Shown piece by piece: positions 40,543-49,837 of a stretch of DNA of 64,000 bases. The stretch spans positions 62,001 through 126,000 of the forward strand of contig JAEXAW010000002.1 of assembly GCA_023458055.1 (NCBI GenBank). The letters run 5' to 3'. The notes beneath the pieces were generated by a model, which did not search any database, was not told the origin of the DNA, and saw nothing but the letters and a program-made list of their open reading frames with translations. Position numbers and translations under genes: made by a program. The stretch comes from Pseudomonadota bacterium. Its GTDB lineage: Bacteria; Pseudomonadota; Alphaproteobacteria; Sphingomonadales; Sphingomonadaceae. Position 1 is the stretch's first letter. Each line of letters starts with the position of its first letter.

Positions 40543-41106
40543 TCAACTCTGCTCCTTGCGCCTTTTTGCGCGCTGTTTCCACTTATGCGCGATCCACCAG
40601 CGCCAACCAAAGCTTGCGAGCAGATAGCCGAGCGCCGCGCAGACGATGGCGAGCGTGACCAGCCCGACCGCCGTGTTCATGGCAATCAGCCCCGCATTGC
40701 CGGTGAACCATTCCATCCAGGTTTCGACATGGTCGGAATGGGCGACCGCATTGAGCGGGCGGCCATAAGTCAGGCTGTCGATCCGCAACATATGCTGGCC
40801 GACCTTATAGGAAGCGGCGAGAATGAACGGTGTCGTAAACGGATTGGTGATGAAAGTGGTCGCCACCGCGACCGGCACATTGGCGCGCACGGGCAGCGCA
40901 AGCAGCGCGGCAATCAGCATTTGCGCGACTGGCACGACGGCTGCAATTACCCCCAAGGCGACCCCGCGCGGCACCGAGCGACGGTTGAAGCGCCACAATT
41001 CGCTGCGCAACACACGGTGGGCAAAGGGGCGTATATATTTATTTTCCGCCATCCCCTCGCGGGTCGGCATCTTTTCATTGGCCCAGTTTTGCAGCCGTTC
41101 GAGCAT
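40543..41106 (-). CDS. DUF2062 domain-containing membrane protein
   Basis: 187 residues with three or four predicted helices. The DUF2062 pattern is clear: RRSVPRGVALGVIAAVVPVA, RANVPVAVATTFITNPFTTP and YKVGQHML. Function unknown. The start ATG at 41106 is 4 bases after the smpB stop, so it is probably the second gene of that transcript. The basic tail KWKQRAKRRKEQS should be cytoplasmic. Confidence 0.92.
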   Translation of the reverse strand: MLERLQNWANEKMPTREGMAENKYIRPFAHRVLRSELWRFNRRSVPRGVALGVIAAVVPVAQMLIAALLALPVRANVPVAVATTFITNPFTTPFILAASYKVGQHMLRIDSLTYGRPLNAVAHSDHVETWMEWFTGNAGLIAMNTAVGLVTLAIVCAALGYLLASFGWRWWIAHKWKQRAKRRKEQS

Positions 41107-41110
41107 CGTC

Positions 41111-41593
41111 TTAGCCGCGATCCCTCAGGAGGCGGCCCTGCTCGCGCTTCCAGTCGCGTTCCTTGATGGTTTCGCGCTTGTCATGCGCCTTCTTGCCCTT
41201 GGCGAGCGCGAGCTCCACCTTGGCGCGGCCACGGCCATTGAAATAAATGGAGAGCGGCACCAGCGTCATCCCCTGCCGTGCGACGGCACCGTGGAATTTG
41301 TCGATCTCGCGTTCGTGGAGAAGCAATTTGCGCGGGCGGCGCGGTTCATGGTTGAAGCGGTTGCCGTGGCTGAATTCGGGAATGTTCGAATTGATCAGCC
41401 ATACGCCGCTATCATTGACCTCGGCATAGCTTTCGGTGATCGAGCCTTCGCCAAAGCGCAGCGACTTGACCTCGGTCCCGGTCAGCACGATGCCCGCTTC
41501 ATAAACATCGCCAATGGCATAATCGAACCGCGCGCGCCGGTTTTCGGCGACGGTCTTTTTCTTGTCAAAGGTGGACGGTTTGGGGCGGGCCAT
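41111..41593 (-). CDS. smpB: SsrA-binding protein SmpB
   Basis: 160-residue tmRNA-binding protein for ribosome rescue. Family strings: VAENRRARFDYAIGDVYEAG, GTEVKSLRFGEGSITESYAE, RPRKLLLHEREIDKF and the basic C-terminal tail AKGKKAHDKRETIKERDWKR. It is 63 bases downstream of dapA on the same strand, an order frequently seen in alphaproteobacteria. The tmRNA gene itself was not seen in this window. Confidence 0.96.
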   Translation of the reverse strand: MARPKPSTFDKKKTVAENRRARFDYAIGDVYEAGIVLTGTEVKSLRFGEGSITESYAEVNDSGVWLINSNIPEFSHGNRFNHEPRRPRKLLLHEREIDKFHGAVARQGMTLVPLSIYFNGRGRAKVELALAKGKKAHDKRETIKERDWKREQGRLLRDRG

Positions 41594-41656
41594 GAAGCGG
41601 TCTATATAATCAGATTTTGGCGGGATATAAGGGGTGGAATCGCGGAATATTACAGG

Positions 41657-42532
41657 TCAGATAAGGTCTGCTGCAACCAGTGCCTTATCCACCGCTTCGC
41701 GCGCCTCCGCACTTGCCGGAATGATCGGCAGACGCACTTCGGGATCGAACCAGTCATGGATGCGCGACACCGCATATTTGGTTGGTCCGGGCGAGGTGTC
41801 GGCGAACAGCGCGAGATGCAGCAATTGCAGGATATTGTTGATCTCGATCGCCTTGGCCCGGTCTCCGGCAAGGCTCGCCTTTTGCAATTCGGCACAAAGG
41901 CGCGGCGCGACATTCGCGGTCACCGAAATACAGCCAACCCCGCCCGCCGCGTTGAACGAAACCGCCATATCGTCATTGCCCGACAGCTGGCAGAAGCGCC
42001 GCCCGCAACCGATGGTGTGCGAGGAAACCCGCGCGAGATTGCCGCTCGCATCCTTGATCCCGACAATCGATGGGATTTCGGCGAGGCGCGCCACCGTTTC
42101 AGGAAGCAGGTCAGCGACCGTGCGCGAGGGCACATTGTAGAGAATGATGGGAAGGTCGGACTTTTCGGCGAGATGCGCGAAATGCGCGTACAGCCCTTCC
42201 TGGCTCGGCTTGTTATAATAGGGCACAACGATCAGCGCCGCGTCGGCACCTTGCTCTTGCGCGAACTTCATGTGGCGGACGGCGGTCGCGGTATCGTTCG
42301 ACCCTGCGCCCACTATCACCGGAACCCGGCCCGCGGCCTGTTCGATGCACACCGCGATAACGCGATAATGTTCGTCATAGGATAGCGTCGGGCTTTCGCC
42401 GGTCGTGCCGCACGGCACGAGCCCGTTCGAGCCTTCGGCAATCTGCCAGTCGACAAAGCGGCGGAACGCGGATTCGTCAAACGCTCCGTCGCGAAATGGG
42501 GTCACCAGAGCGGGAATGGAACCCGAAAACAT
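41657..42532 (-). CDS. dapA: 4-hydroxy-tetrahydrodipicolinate synthase
   Basis: 291-residue class I aldolase of lysine and peptidoglycan precursor synthesis: condenses pyruvate with aspartate semialdehyde. Motifs: GSIPALVTPF at the start, CGTTGESPTLSYDEH, catalytic Tyr in IILYNVPSRT, and the Schiff-base Lys160 in VGIKDASGN. I use the ATG at 42532 with AAGGA 8 bases upstream; a TTG one codon earlier is less likely. Divergent from the lytic transglycosylase gene. Confidence 0.96.
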   Translation of the reverse strand: MFSGSIPALVTPFRDGAFDESAFRRFVDWQIAEGSNGLVPCGTTGESPTLSYDEHYRVIAVCIEQAAGRVPVIVGAGSNDTATAVRHMKFAQEQGADAALIVVPYYNKPSQEGLYAHFAHLAEKSDLPIILYNVPSRTVADLLPETVARLAEIPSIVGIKDASGNLARVSSHTIGCGRRFCQLSGNDDMAVSFNAAGGVGCISVTANVAPRLCAELQKASLAGDRAKAIEINNILQLLHLALFADTSPGPTKYAVSRIHDWFDPEVRLPIIPASAEAREAVDKALVAADLI

Positions 42533-42639
42533 CAACTTGTTCCTTTACATACCCGTCCAAAGCCTCTTTAGGCTTGGGTCAGACATTTATTCCGCCTGCC
42601 GGCGCACGTTCAGCGTCTGATAAGGAGAACACCCCCATC

Positions 42640-44721
42640 ATGGCAAGCATGGTTTCTCGCTTTGCTTTAGGTATTTCGCTTTTTACCGCCCTCACCTTCG
42701 TTCCCGCTGCTGTTTCGGCCGAGCCGGGAACTCAGCCCAACCCCACGGCGCAGCCCGCATCGACGACCATGCCGATCCTGGTGCCGACGCTGAAACCCAA
42801 ATCACCGGTGCAGCATCAGCAAACCAGCTGGGCGCCGGTCAGCCAGCGCGGCCTGCCCGCCGACGCTTCGGTGTCGAACAGCGTTATGCAGTGGCAGCGC
42901 CTGGTCAACAGCTCGGGCGCAAGCTTTGGCGAACTGACCCAGTTTCTCGTCGCGAACCCCGATTGGCCCAATGAGGACAAGCTGCGCAAACAGGCCGAGA
43001 GCGCGCCCATCGATTATAGCCTCAGCCCCAATAGCGCGATTGCCTATTTCAACCGCTTCCCGCCGCTGACGCCCGGTGGCTGGCTGCGCTATGCGGTGGC
43101 GCTTGCGGGCGATAATAAGCCGGTTGAAGCGCAGGCCGCCGCGCGCCGCGCATGGCGCGAAGGCAATCTCAGCGCAACCGATGAAGCGCGGCTGTTGAGC
43201 CAGTTCCCCGGTGCGCTGACGCCGGTCGACCATGATGCGCGGATGGACCGCCTGTTGCTTTCGGGGCAAACCAGCGCAGCGGCGCGGCAGCTCCCCTACA
43301 CCTCGACCAACAAGCGCCCGATCTACGATGCGCGCCTTGCGATGCGCACCCGCGCGCCCGATGCGGCGGCCAAGGCGTCCATCGTTGATGGCATCGCGCG
43401 CAATGATCCGGGCTATATTGTTGACCGCGCGACCTGGCTGCGCGCCACCGGCGATACGGTCGGCGCGCGCAACCTCCTGTCGCGCGACCGCCAGTTGACC
43501 AGCCGCCCGGCCGATCCCGAAGAATGGTATGAAACCCTCCTCGTCAACGCGCGCGGCGCGGCGGGCGACGCGCAGTTCATGACCGCCTATAATATCGCGA
43601 GCAAGGTCGATGACGCATTCGAACCCGGCGTCCTCATCCGCGAACAATCGGCGGGCGTGCGCGATGATTATACCAGCCTCGTCTGGCTCGCAGGCATGAC
43701 CGCGATGAAGCAGCTCGGTCGTCCGCATGACGCCGAAGCCATGTTCCGCAAATATGCCGAAGCGGCGCGCTCGCCGCAAATCCAGTCCAAGGGCTATTAT
43801 TGGGCCGGACGCGCCGCAACGCAGGCGGGCCATGCCGACCATGCGCAAAGCTATTATCAGCAGGCCGCGCAGCATTTCGACCAGTTTTACGGGCAGCTCG
43901 CGCTCGAACGGCTGGGCCTGCCGCAGCCCAAGCCCAAGCCGCCGACCACGGTGAGCTTCTCCGGCGCCGAACGCGATGCGTTCCAGAACCGCAGTGTCGT
44001 GCGCGCGGCGCGCCTCCTCGGCCAGCAGGGTGACTGGAGAACGCAAAGCCTGTTCGTGCGGGCGATTGCCAATTTTGCGCGTTCTGATGCCGACCATTAT
44101 TTCGCCGCCCGCCTCGCGGATGAAATCGCCCGCCCCGATCTTTCGGTGATGGTCGGACGCAGCGCGCGGATGAATGGCCTTAATGACTATACCCCGGCGG
44201 GCTTCCCGACGGTCGCGGTGCCAGTGACGGAGCGCGACCAATGGACCATGATCCACGCCATCGCACGGCAGGAAAGCCAGTTCGACAAGCGCATCATCAG
44301 CCATGCGGGGGCCACCGGCCTCATGCAGCTGATGCCCGGCACCGCGCGCGAAACCGCAGGCAAGCTGGGCATGGGCTATGGCTATGAGCAGCTTTATGAT
44401 CCGACCTATAATATCATGCTCGGCTCCACCTATTTCCGCGGGCTGATGAACCAGTTCGGCAGCTATCCGCTGGCGGTCGCGGCCTATAATGCGGGTCCCG
44501 GCAATGTGCGCAAATGGCTGCGCGCCAATGGCGATCCGCGCATGGGCGAGATTGAAATCCTCGACTGGATCGAGGCCATTCCCCTCACCGAAACGCGCGG
44601 TTATGTGCAGCGCGTGCTCGAAAATGCGGTGGTCTATGATACGATCAACCCCGAGCCCAAATATCGCCACGAGCGCAACCCCCTGTCCTTCTATCTCGGC
44701 AAGACGAGCAAGCCCGGCTGA
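42640..44721 (+). CDS. Soluble lytic murein transglycosylase (Slt70-like)
   Basis: 693-residue periplasmic enzyme that cuts peptidoglycan to anhydro-muropeptides. It has a signal peptide (MASMVSRFALGISLFTALTF, then VPAAVSAE), a large helical superhelix region with TPR-like repeats, and a C-terminal SLT domain: catalytic Glu in AIARQESQFDKRIISHAGAT, then GLMQLMPGTARETAG, LGSTYFRGLM and AAYNAGPGNVRKWL. AAGGAG lies about 12 bases before the ATG at 42640. greB follows after 26 bases, so cotranscription is likely. Confidence 0.94.
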   Translation: MASMVSRFALGISLFTALTFVPAAVSAEPGTQPNPTAQPASTTMPILVPTLKPKSPVQHQQTSWAPVSQRGLPADASVSNSVMQWQRLVNSSGASFGELTQFLVANPDWPNEDKLRKQAESAPIDYSLSPNSAIAYFNRFPPLTPGGWLRYAVALAGDNKPVEAQAAARRAWREGNLSATDEARLLSQFPGALTPVDHDARMDRLLLSGQTSAAARQLPYTSTNKRPIYDARLAMRTRAPDAAAKASIVDGIARNDPGYIVDRATWLRATGDTVGARNLLSRDRQLTSRPADPEEWYETLLVNARGAAGDAQFMTAYNIASKVDDAFEPGVLIREQSAGVRDDYTSLVWLAGMTAMKQLGRPHDAEAMFRKYAEAARSPQIQSKGYYWAGRAATQAGHADHAQSYYQQAAQHFDQFYGQLALERLGLPQPKPKPPTTVSFSGAERDAFQNRSVVRAARLLGQQGDWRTQSLFVRAIANFARSDADHYFAARLADEIARPDLSVMVGRSARMNGLNDYTPAGFPTVAVPVTERDQWTMIHAIARQESQFDKRIISHAGATGLMQLMPGTARETAGKLGMGYGYEQLYDPTYNIMLGSTYFRGLMNQFGSYPLAVAAYNAGPGNVRKWLRANGDPRMGEIEILDWIEAIPLTETRGYVQRVLENAVVYDTINPEPKYRHERNPLSFYLGKTSKPG

Positions 44722-44747
44722 GGTCCGGGCACGGGGGTAAAAGGGAT

Positions 44748-45233
44748 ATGGCAGAGCGGCCCAATTATATCACGCCCGCAGGCTATGCGGCGCTGAGCGA
44801 GGAATATCGCCAGCTGCTCGAGGTTGAGCGCCCCGCGATTGTCGAGGTGGTCTCCTGGGCGGCGGGCAATGGCGACCGCAGCGAAAATGGCGACTATCTT
44901 TATGGCCGCAAACGGATGCGCGAAATCGACCGGCGGCTGGCCTGGCTCGCCAGGCGGATGAAGGCCGCGCAAGTGGTTGATCCGCGCGAACAGCCGGACA
45001 AGAGCAAAGCCTATTTCGGTTGCACCATCACCATTGCCGATGAGGACGACAACCACCGCACGCTGACTTTGGTCGGCGACGATGAAGCCGATGCGGGCGC
45101 AGGCAAGGTCGGGTGGAACTCTCCGATCGCGCGAGCCTTGCGCGGCGCGGCGGTAGGCGATTTGCGCAAGGTGGTGCTGCCTGCGGGGGAAAAGGAATAT
45201 GAGGTGATGGCGGTGGAATATCCCGCCGGATAG
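44748..45233 (+). CDS. greB: Transcription elongation factor GreB
   Basis: 161-residue factor that enters the RNA polymerase channel and triggers cleavage of backtracked RNA. The N-terminal coiled coil has the acidic tip in NGDRSENGDYLYGRKRMREI; the C-terminal FKBP-like part has GWNSPIARALRGAAVGD and the final KEYEVMAVEY. GreB rather than GreA by the YGRKRMREIDRR pattern. It sits just after the transglycosylase gene, followed by a REP-type repeat. Confidence 0.93.
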   Translation: MAERPNYITPAGYAALSEEYRQLLEVERPAIVEVVSWAAGNGDRSENGDYLYGRKRMREIDRRLAWLARRMKAAQVVDPREQPDKSKAYFGCTITIADEDDNHRTLTLVGDDEADAGAGKVGWNSPIARALRGAAVGDLRKVVLPAGEKEYEVMAVEYPAG

Positions 45234-45253
45234 CGCGGCCATTGCGAAGGCAC

Positions 45254-45337
45254 GTCCTTCGACAAGCTCAGGACTTCGGGCTATAGTGACGGCTACGCGC
45301 TACACAAATCCGTAGCCCTGAGCCTGTCGAAGGGCGG
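45254..45337. repeat. REP-type inverted repeat A, copy 1
   Basis: GTCCTTCGACAAGCTCAGGA at the left and CCCTGAGCCTGTCGAAGGG at the right, flanking about 40 bases. A widespread palindromic unit (CTTCGACARGCTCAGG) of proteobacterial intergenic regions. Lies between the greB and ppk2 3' ends. Confidence 0.85.
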
Positions 45338-45411
45338 CTCTAAGAACACCGCAACGCCCTCGGCAAAATTCGCTCATTCCGTTCTTCCAGAGGGGTAGAA
45401 GGTTTGGGGCC

Positions 45412-46215
45412 TTACTCGCCCCCGCTATCCTTCTCGTCCAGTTTGAACCCGAACGCCTCTTCTGCCAGCGCGACCACTGCCGGATCGGCCGCCTCTCCGG
45501 TCATCGGGATCATCGTCTCCAGCCGGTCGCATACATAGGTCATCGCCGCGATCCGTCCGGCCTTTTTGTTGTTCATGTCAATCGCCTTCCACGGCGCCCA
45601 GCGCGTGTCGGTGAGCTTGAACATATCTTTATAGGCTTCGAGATAATCTTTGCGTTTCGACCGGTTGCGATAATCATCGGTGCCGGTTTTCCAGCGTTTC
45701 CACGGATCGTTCAGCCGCTCGGCAAAGCGTTTATCCTGCTCCTTCTGCGTCACATGGCAGAACAGCTTGATCAGGTGGGTGCCATTTTCCACCTGCTGCG
45801 ATTCAAATTCGTTGATTTCGTCATAGGCGCGCTTCCATTCGGCCTCGCTGCAATAGCCCTCGATGCGTTCGACCAGCACACGGCCATACCAGCTGCGGTC
45901 GAACACCACGATCTCGCCCATGCCGGGGATGCGTTTCCAGAAGCGATAGAGGAAGTGGCGCTCTTTTTCCTCAGGCGAAGGCGCGGCAATCGGCCAGACC
46001 TCGTAATAACGCGGGTCGAGCATCCCGGTCATGCGGGTGATGATCCCGCCCTTCCCCGCCGCGTCCCAGCCTTCGATCATGATGATCGAGCGCTGTTTAT
46101 GAATGATCTGCGCCTGCTGGATGCGCGTCATCCGATCCTGCAACGCGGCAAGATCGGCGTCATAATCGCCCTTATATTTCTCGCCTTTTTCGTAGTCCGA
46201 AAGATTGATGGTCAT
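45412..46215 (-). CDS. Polyphosphate kinase 2 family protein
   Basis: 267-residue PPK2-fold phosphotransferase, expected to move phosphate between polyphosphate and nucleotides. Walker A is EGWDAAGKGGIIT, Walker B IVVFDRSWYGRVLVERIEG, and the lid has DPWKRWKTGTDDYRNRSKR. The FWKRIPGMGEIVVFDRSW form and the PIAAPSPEEKERH segment resemble the domains of polyphosphate:AMP phosphotransferases more than class I nucleoside diphosphate kinases, so AMP or NMP phosphorylation is possible. The ATG at 46215 (MTINLSDY) follows GGGGA; a TTG four codons upstream is weaker. REP elements flank the gene on both sides. Confidence 0.9.
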   Translation of the reverse strand: MTINLSDYEKGEKYKGDYDADLAALQDRMTRIQQAQIIHKQRSIIMIEGWDAAGKGGIITRMTGMLDPRYYEVWPIAAPSPEEKERHFLYRFWKRIPGMGEIVVFDRSWYGRVLVERIEGYCSEAEWKRAYDEINEFESQQVENGTHLIKLFCHVTQKEQDKRFAERLNDPWKRWKTGTDDYRNRSKRKDYLEAYKDMFKLTDTRWAPWKAIDMNNKKAGRIAAMTYVCDRLETMIPMTGEAADPAVVALAEEAFGFKLDEKDSGGE

Positions 46216-46234
46216 GGCTTTCCCCAAATCTTAC

Positions 46235-46306
46235 CCGAAGGACTGAGCTTGTCGAAGCCCATGGTGTAAGACAGTGGCACGTCCTTCGACAAGCTCAGGA
46301 CTACGG
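46235..46306. repeat. REP-type inverted repeat A, copy 2
   Basis: CCGAAGGACTGAGCTTGTCG (then AAG) at the left and CTTCGACAAGCTCAGGACTA at the right. Same unit as the copies at 45254 and 56761. It lies between the aspS stop and the PPK2 start, on the 5' side of that gene, where it could affect readthrough from aspS. Confidence 0.85.
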
Positions 46307-46332
46307 AAAAAAGAGAAACGAGACCGAAACGG

Positions 46333-48111
46333 TCATTCTTCCTCAACCACCTTGATATGCAGCTCCTGCAACTGCTTGTCGTTCGGACGTGACGGGGCGC
46401 CCATCAGCAAATCTTCGGCCTTCTGGTTCATCGGGAAGAGCGTGATTTCGCGCAGATTCTGTGCGCCGCAGAGCAGCATGACGACGCGGTCGACGCCTGC
46501 TGCCATGCCGCCATGCGGGGGCGCGCCATATTGGAAGGCGCGGTACATGCCGCCGAAGCGTTCCTCGACGTCTGCCTTGGAAAGCCCCGCAATCTCGAAC
46601 GCCTTGACCATGGTTTCGGGCATATGGTTGCGGATCGATCCCGACGCGATTTCATAGCCGTTGCAGACCAGGTCATATTGATAGGCGTTGATGGTGAGCG
46701 GGTCCTGGCCCTCCAGCGCCTCAAGCCCGCCCTGCGGCATCGAGAAGGGGTTGTGCGAGAAATCGACCTTTTTGTTGTCCTCGTCCCATTCATACATGGG
46801 GAAATCGACGATCCAGCACAGTTCAAACCGGTCCTGGTCGATGAGGTCCAATTGCGTCGCAACGCGCGTGCGGGCGAGCCCTGCCAGCTTCGCGGCTTCC
46901 TCTTCCTTGGCGGACGCGGCAAAGAATAGCCCGTCATCGGGGCCGAGGCCGAGCGTTTCATAAAGCTTCGCCATGCCCTCTTCGCCATGGTTCTTGGCGA
47001 TGGGGCCGCCAAATTCGCCGCCCTTGCGGGTAACATAGCCGAGGCCGGCAAAGCCTTCGCCGCGCGCCCATTCGTTCATATCGTCGAAGAATTTGCGGCT
47101 CTTGTCCGCGGTGCCTGGAGCCGGGATCGCGCGAACGAAACCACCACCCGACACGATCTTGTCGAACAGGCCAAAGCCGGAGCCTTTGAAATGCTCGCCG
47201 ACGTCGGAGATCAGAATGGGGTTCCTAAGGTCCGGCTTGTCGCTACCATATTTGAGCATCGATTCTGCATAAGGAATGCGCAGGAATTGGCCGATGGGCG
47301 TGACCTTCTTGTCGCCGGCAAAGGCTTCAAACACGCCGCCGATCACCGGCTCCATGGTTTCCCACACTTCTTCCTGCGTGACGAAGCTCATTTCAAGGTC
47401 GAGTTGGTAAAATTCGCCCGGCAGCCGGTCGGCGCGCGGGTCTTCGTCGCGGAAGCAAGGCGCGATCTGGAAATAACGGTCGAAGCCTGCGACCATCAGC
47501 AGCTGCTTATATTGCTGCGGCGCTTGCGGGAGCGCGTAGAAGGTCCCGGCATGAATACGGCTGGGCACGAGAAAATCGCGCGCGCCTTCGGGTGACGAGG
47601 CGGTCAAAATCGGCGTCGAATATTCGGTGAAGCCCGCCGCTTCCATGCGGCGGCGCATGTCCGAGATGATCCTGGTGCGCGTCACGATATTGGCGTGGAG
47701 CGTTTCACGGCGGAGGTCGAGGAAGCGATATTTGAGGCGGATTTCCTCGGGATATTCCTGCTCGCCCGCAACCGGCATGGGAAGTTCGGCAGCCATCGAC
47801 TGCACCACGACTTCCTTGGCGCGCACTTCAATCTCGCCGGTCGGAAGGTTCGGGTTGATGGTTTCCTTGGTACGGGCGATGACTTCGCCGGTGACCGTCA
47901 CCACACTTTCGGTGCGCGCGCTATCGAGCGCCTTGAAGGCCGCGCTGTCGCTATCGGTGACGATCTGGGTCAGGCCATAATGGTCGCGCAAATCGACGAA
48001 CAGCAAGCCGCCATGGTCGCGCTTCCTATGCACCCAGCCCGACAGGCGAACGGTTTCGCCGACATTGGCCGCGCGCAAATCCGCGCAAGTGTGGGTCCGA
48101 TAGGCGTGCAT
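46333..48111 (-). CDS. aspS: Aspartyl-tRNA synthetase
   Basis: 592-residue class II synthetase of bacterial type. An N-terminal OB fold (TVRLSGWVHRKRDHGGLLFV), motif 1-2 region (FRDEDPRADRLPGEFYQLDL), GAD insertion domain, and motif 3 (GGMAAGVDRVVMLLCG) are all visible. The ATG at 48111 (MHAYRTHTC) gives normal length; further upstream sequence looks non-coding. Divergent from the RNase D gene with a 125-base shared region. Whether it is a discriminating AspRS or also charges tRNA-Asn cannot be read by eye; gatCAB was not in the window. Confidence 0.96.
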   Translation of the reverse strand: MHAYRTHTCADLRAANVGETVRLSGWVHRKRDHGGLLFVDLRDHYGLTQIVTDSDSAAFKALDSARTESVVTVTGEVIARTKETINPNLPTGEIEVRAKEVVVQSMAAELPMPVAGEQEYPEEIRLKYRFLDLRRETLHANIVTRTRIISDMRRRMEAAGFTEYSTPILTASSPEGARDFLVPSRIHAGTFYALPQAPQQYKQLLMVAGFDRYFQIAPCFRDEDPRADRLPGEFYQLDLEMSFVTQEEVWETMEPVIGGVFEAFAGDKKVTPIGQFLRIPYAESMLKYGSDKPDLRNPILISDVGEHFKGSGFGLFDKIVSGGGFVRAIPAPGTADKSRKFFDDMNEWARGEGFAGLGYVTRKGGEFGGPIAKNHGEEGMAKLYETLGLGPDDGLFFAASAKEEEAAKLAGLARTRVATQLDLIDQDRFELCWIVDFPMYEWDEDNKKVDFSHNPFSMPQGGLEALEGQDPLTINAYQYDLVCNGYEIASGSIRNHMPETMVKAFEIAGLSKADVEERFGGMYRAFQYGAPPHGGMAAGVDRVVMLLCGAQNLREITLFPMNQKAEDLLMGAPSRPNDKQLQELHIKVVEEE

Positions 48112-48236
48112 ATTAAAGTCTTCCCGAGAAAAATGCTTGAAATCAGGCGCGCAAGCCGCGCCGACAATATGGCGCTGCGTAAAGGCTGCAACTGCCCGCT
48201 TTGTCAAGTCGGCATCTCCTGTTATGGGGCAAGGCC

Positions 48237-49430
48237 ATGCAGATTCATCCGTTAATTACCGACAGCGATTCCCTCGCCAAATTATGCGCCCGGCTGGCCA
48301 AAGCCGATTTTGTGGCGGTCGATACCGAATTTATGCGAGAAAATACGTTCTGGCCGGAACTCTGCCTCATCCAGATTTCCGACGGCAAGGAAGCCGCCGC
48401 GATTGATCCGATGGCGCACGGGCTCGATATGAAGCCGCTGCTTGATCTCCTCACCGATAATCAGGATGTGCTCAAAGTCTTCCACGCGGGCGGGCAGGAT
48501 ATCGAGATTATCTATAATCTCACCGGCAAAACCCCGCATCCGCTGTTCGATACGCAAATCGGCGCGATGGCGCTGGGGCAAGCCGAGCAGCTCGGTTATT
48601 CCAATCTGGTCGAAGGCTGGCTCGGCCATCATCTGGATAAAGGCGCGCGCTTCACCGACTGGAGCCGCCGCCCGCTCGACAAGCGCCAGATTGATTATGC
48701 CATTGGCGATGTGACCTATTTGTCCGAAATCTTCCCGATGATGGTCGAAAAGCTGCGCGCAACCGGACGCGGCGAATGGCTGGATGACGAGATGGAGCGG
48801 CTTGCCGATCCGTCCAACTATGCCTCATCGCCGGAGACCGCGTGGGAGCGCGTGCGCGTCGCTTCCAAAAAGCCGGACGTGCTCGGCCGCCTCAAAGCCC
48901 TGGCCGCCTGGCGCGAGAATGAGGCGCGCTCCAAGAACCTTCCGCGCGGGCGCATCGTCAAGGATGAAACGCTCGCCGACCTCGCCAGCCATCCGCCCAA
49001 ATCGCAGGATGATCTGGGGCGGGTGCGCGGGCTTTCCGCCGCCTGGCGCTCCAACGATATTGGCGAGCGGTTGATGCGCGCGCTGGCCAACGCCCAACCG
49101 ATGCCGCGCGAGGAAATGCCCGGCCAAGGCCCGCGCCGCGCGGGACCCGGCAAGGAAGGCTCGCTTGTCGCCGATCTGTTGAAGCTGCTCCTCAAAATCC
49201 GCTCGCGCGAAATGAATGTCGCCTCGCGCCTCATCAGCCGTTCGGATGATCTTGAAGCGCTGGCAGCTGGTGAACGCAAGGATCTCGCCATCCTGGCTGG
49301 CTGGCGCTACGATGTATTTGGCCGCGACGCGCTGGATCTGGTCGAGGGACGCCTTGCCTTCGCGGTCAAGAATGGCCGCCTTAAAATGACCCGGGCAACC
49401 GCCGAAGCAGCTGCGGCGGCGGCCGAATAA
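48237..49430 (+). CDS. rnd: Ribonuclease D
   Basis: 397-residue DEDDy 3'-5' exoribonuclease for tRNA maturation. ExoI motif VAVDTEFMRE, ExoII VFHAGGQDIEI, ExoIII DYAIGDVTYL carry the four acidic residues and Tyr. HRDC-type helices follow (about residues 210-290 and 310-380), ending with an Ala-rich tail. The start ATG 48237 (MQIHPLITD) is preceded by GGGGCAAGG. A small lipoprotein gene lies 41 bases downstream. Confidence 0.94.
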   Translation: MQIHPLITDSDSLAKLCARLAKADFVAVDTEFMRENTFWPELCLIQISDGKEAAAIDPMAHGLDMKPLLDLLTDNQDVLKVFHAGGQDIEIIYNLTGKTPHPLFDTQIGAMALGQAEQLGYSNLVEGWLGHHLDKGARFTDWSRRPLDKRQIDYAIGDVTYLSEIFPMMVEKLRATGRGEWLDDEMERLADPSNYASSPETAWERVRVASKKPDVLGRLKALAAWRENEARSKNLPRGRIVKDETLADLASHPPKSQDDLGRVRGLSAAWRSNDIGERLMRALANAQPMPREEMPGQGPRRAGPGKEGSLVADLLKLLLKIRSREMNVASRLISRSDDLEALAAGERKDLAILAGWRYDVFGRDALDLVEGRLAFAVKNGRLKMTRATAEAAAAAAE

Positions 49431-49471
49431 GCCCATTTGACTATTCAATGATCATGCCGAGGAACCCGATA

Positions 49472-49810
49472 ATGACCAGGACCAAAACCCCCGCTGCCAT
49501 TGCTGTTGCCGCGCTCGCGCTGACGCTCGGCGGCTGTTCGAGCCTTGGCGGGATTGGCGACTTGTTCGGCGCCCCGCGCGAATTGGTCCGCCTGCCTGAA
49601 AGCGACAATTGCGGCGCGCAGAAGCTTTCCTATCATCTCGGCCATGGCCTTTCGCCCGATGTCGAGCGCGACATCGCCGCCCGCTCGGCAGGCCATGAGG
49701 TGCGCTATATCAAGGAGCTTTATCGCGGCAACGGTGACCCGAAGGCGCAGCGGCTCGACGTCTATTATTATGGCGACAACCGCGTGATCAACGCGATAGT
49801 ATGTAGCTAG
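49472..49810 (+). CDS. Small lipoprotein resembling peptidase inhibitor family I78
   Basis: 112 residues: lipoprotein signal peptide (AVAALALTLGGCSSL) and a compact domain with DNCGAQKLSYHLGHGLSPDV, EVRYIKELY, AQRLDVYYYGDNRVINAIVC. The Cys near the start, the YIKELY strand and the closing RLDV-x-VINAIVC strand with a second Cys resemble I78 inhibitors, which block serine proteases. The ATG at 49472 with GAGGA 9 bases upstream is better than the ATG at 49448. It is probably cotranscribed with rnd. The inhibitor role is inference. Confidence 0.78.
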   Translation: MTRTKTPAAIAVAALALTLGGCSSLGGIGDLFGAPRELVRLPESDNCGAQKLSYHLGHGLSPDVERDIAARSAGHEVRYIKELYRGNGDPKAQRLDVYYYGDNRVINAIVCS

Positions 49811-49837
49811 GGGTGTGCAGCTAAAAGCGGCGAGCCG

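Noticed and set aside
42802..44670. 622-codon open frame antisense to the transglycosylase
   Set aside because: Shadow frame; SLT catalytic domain is clear on the plus strand.
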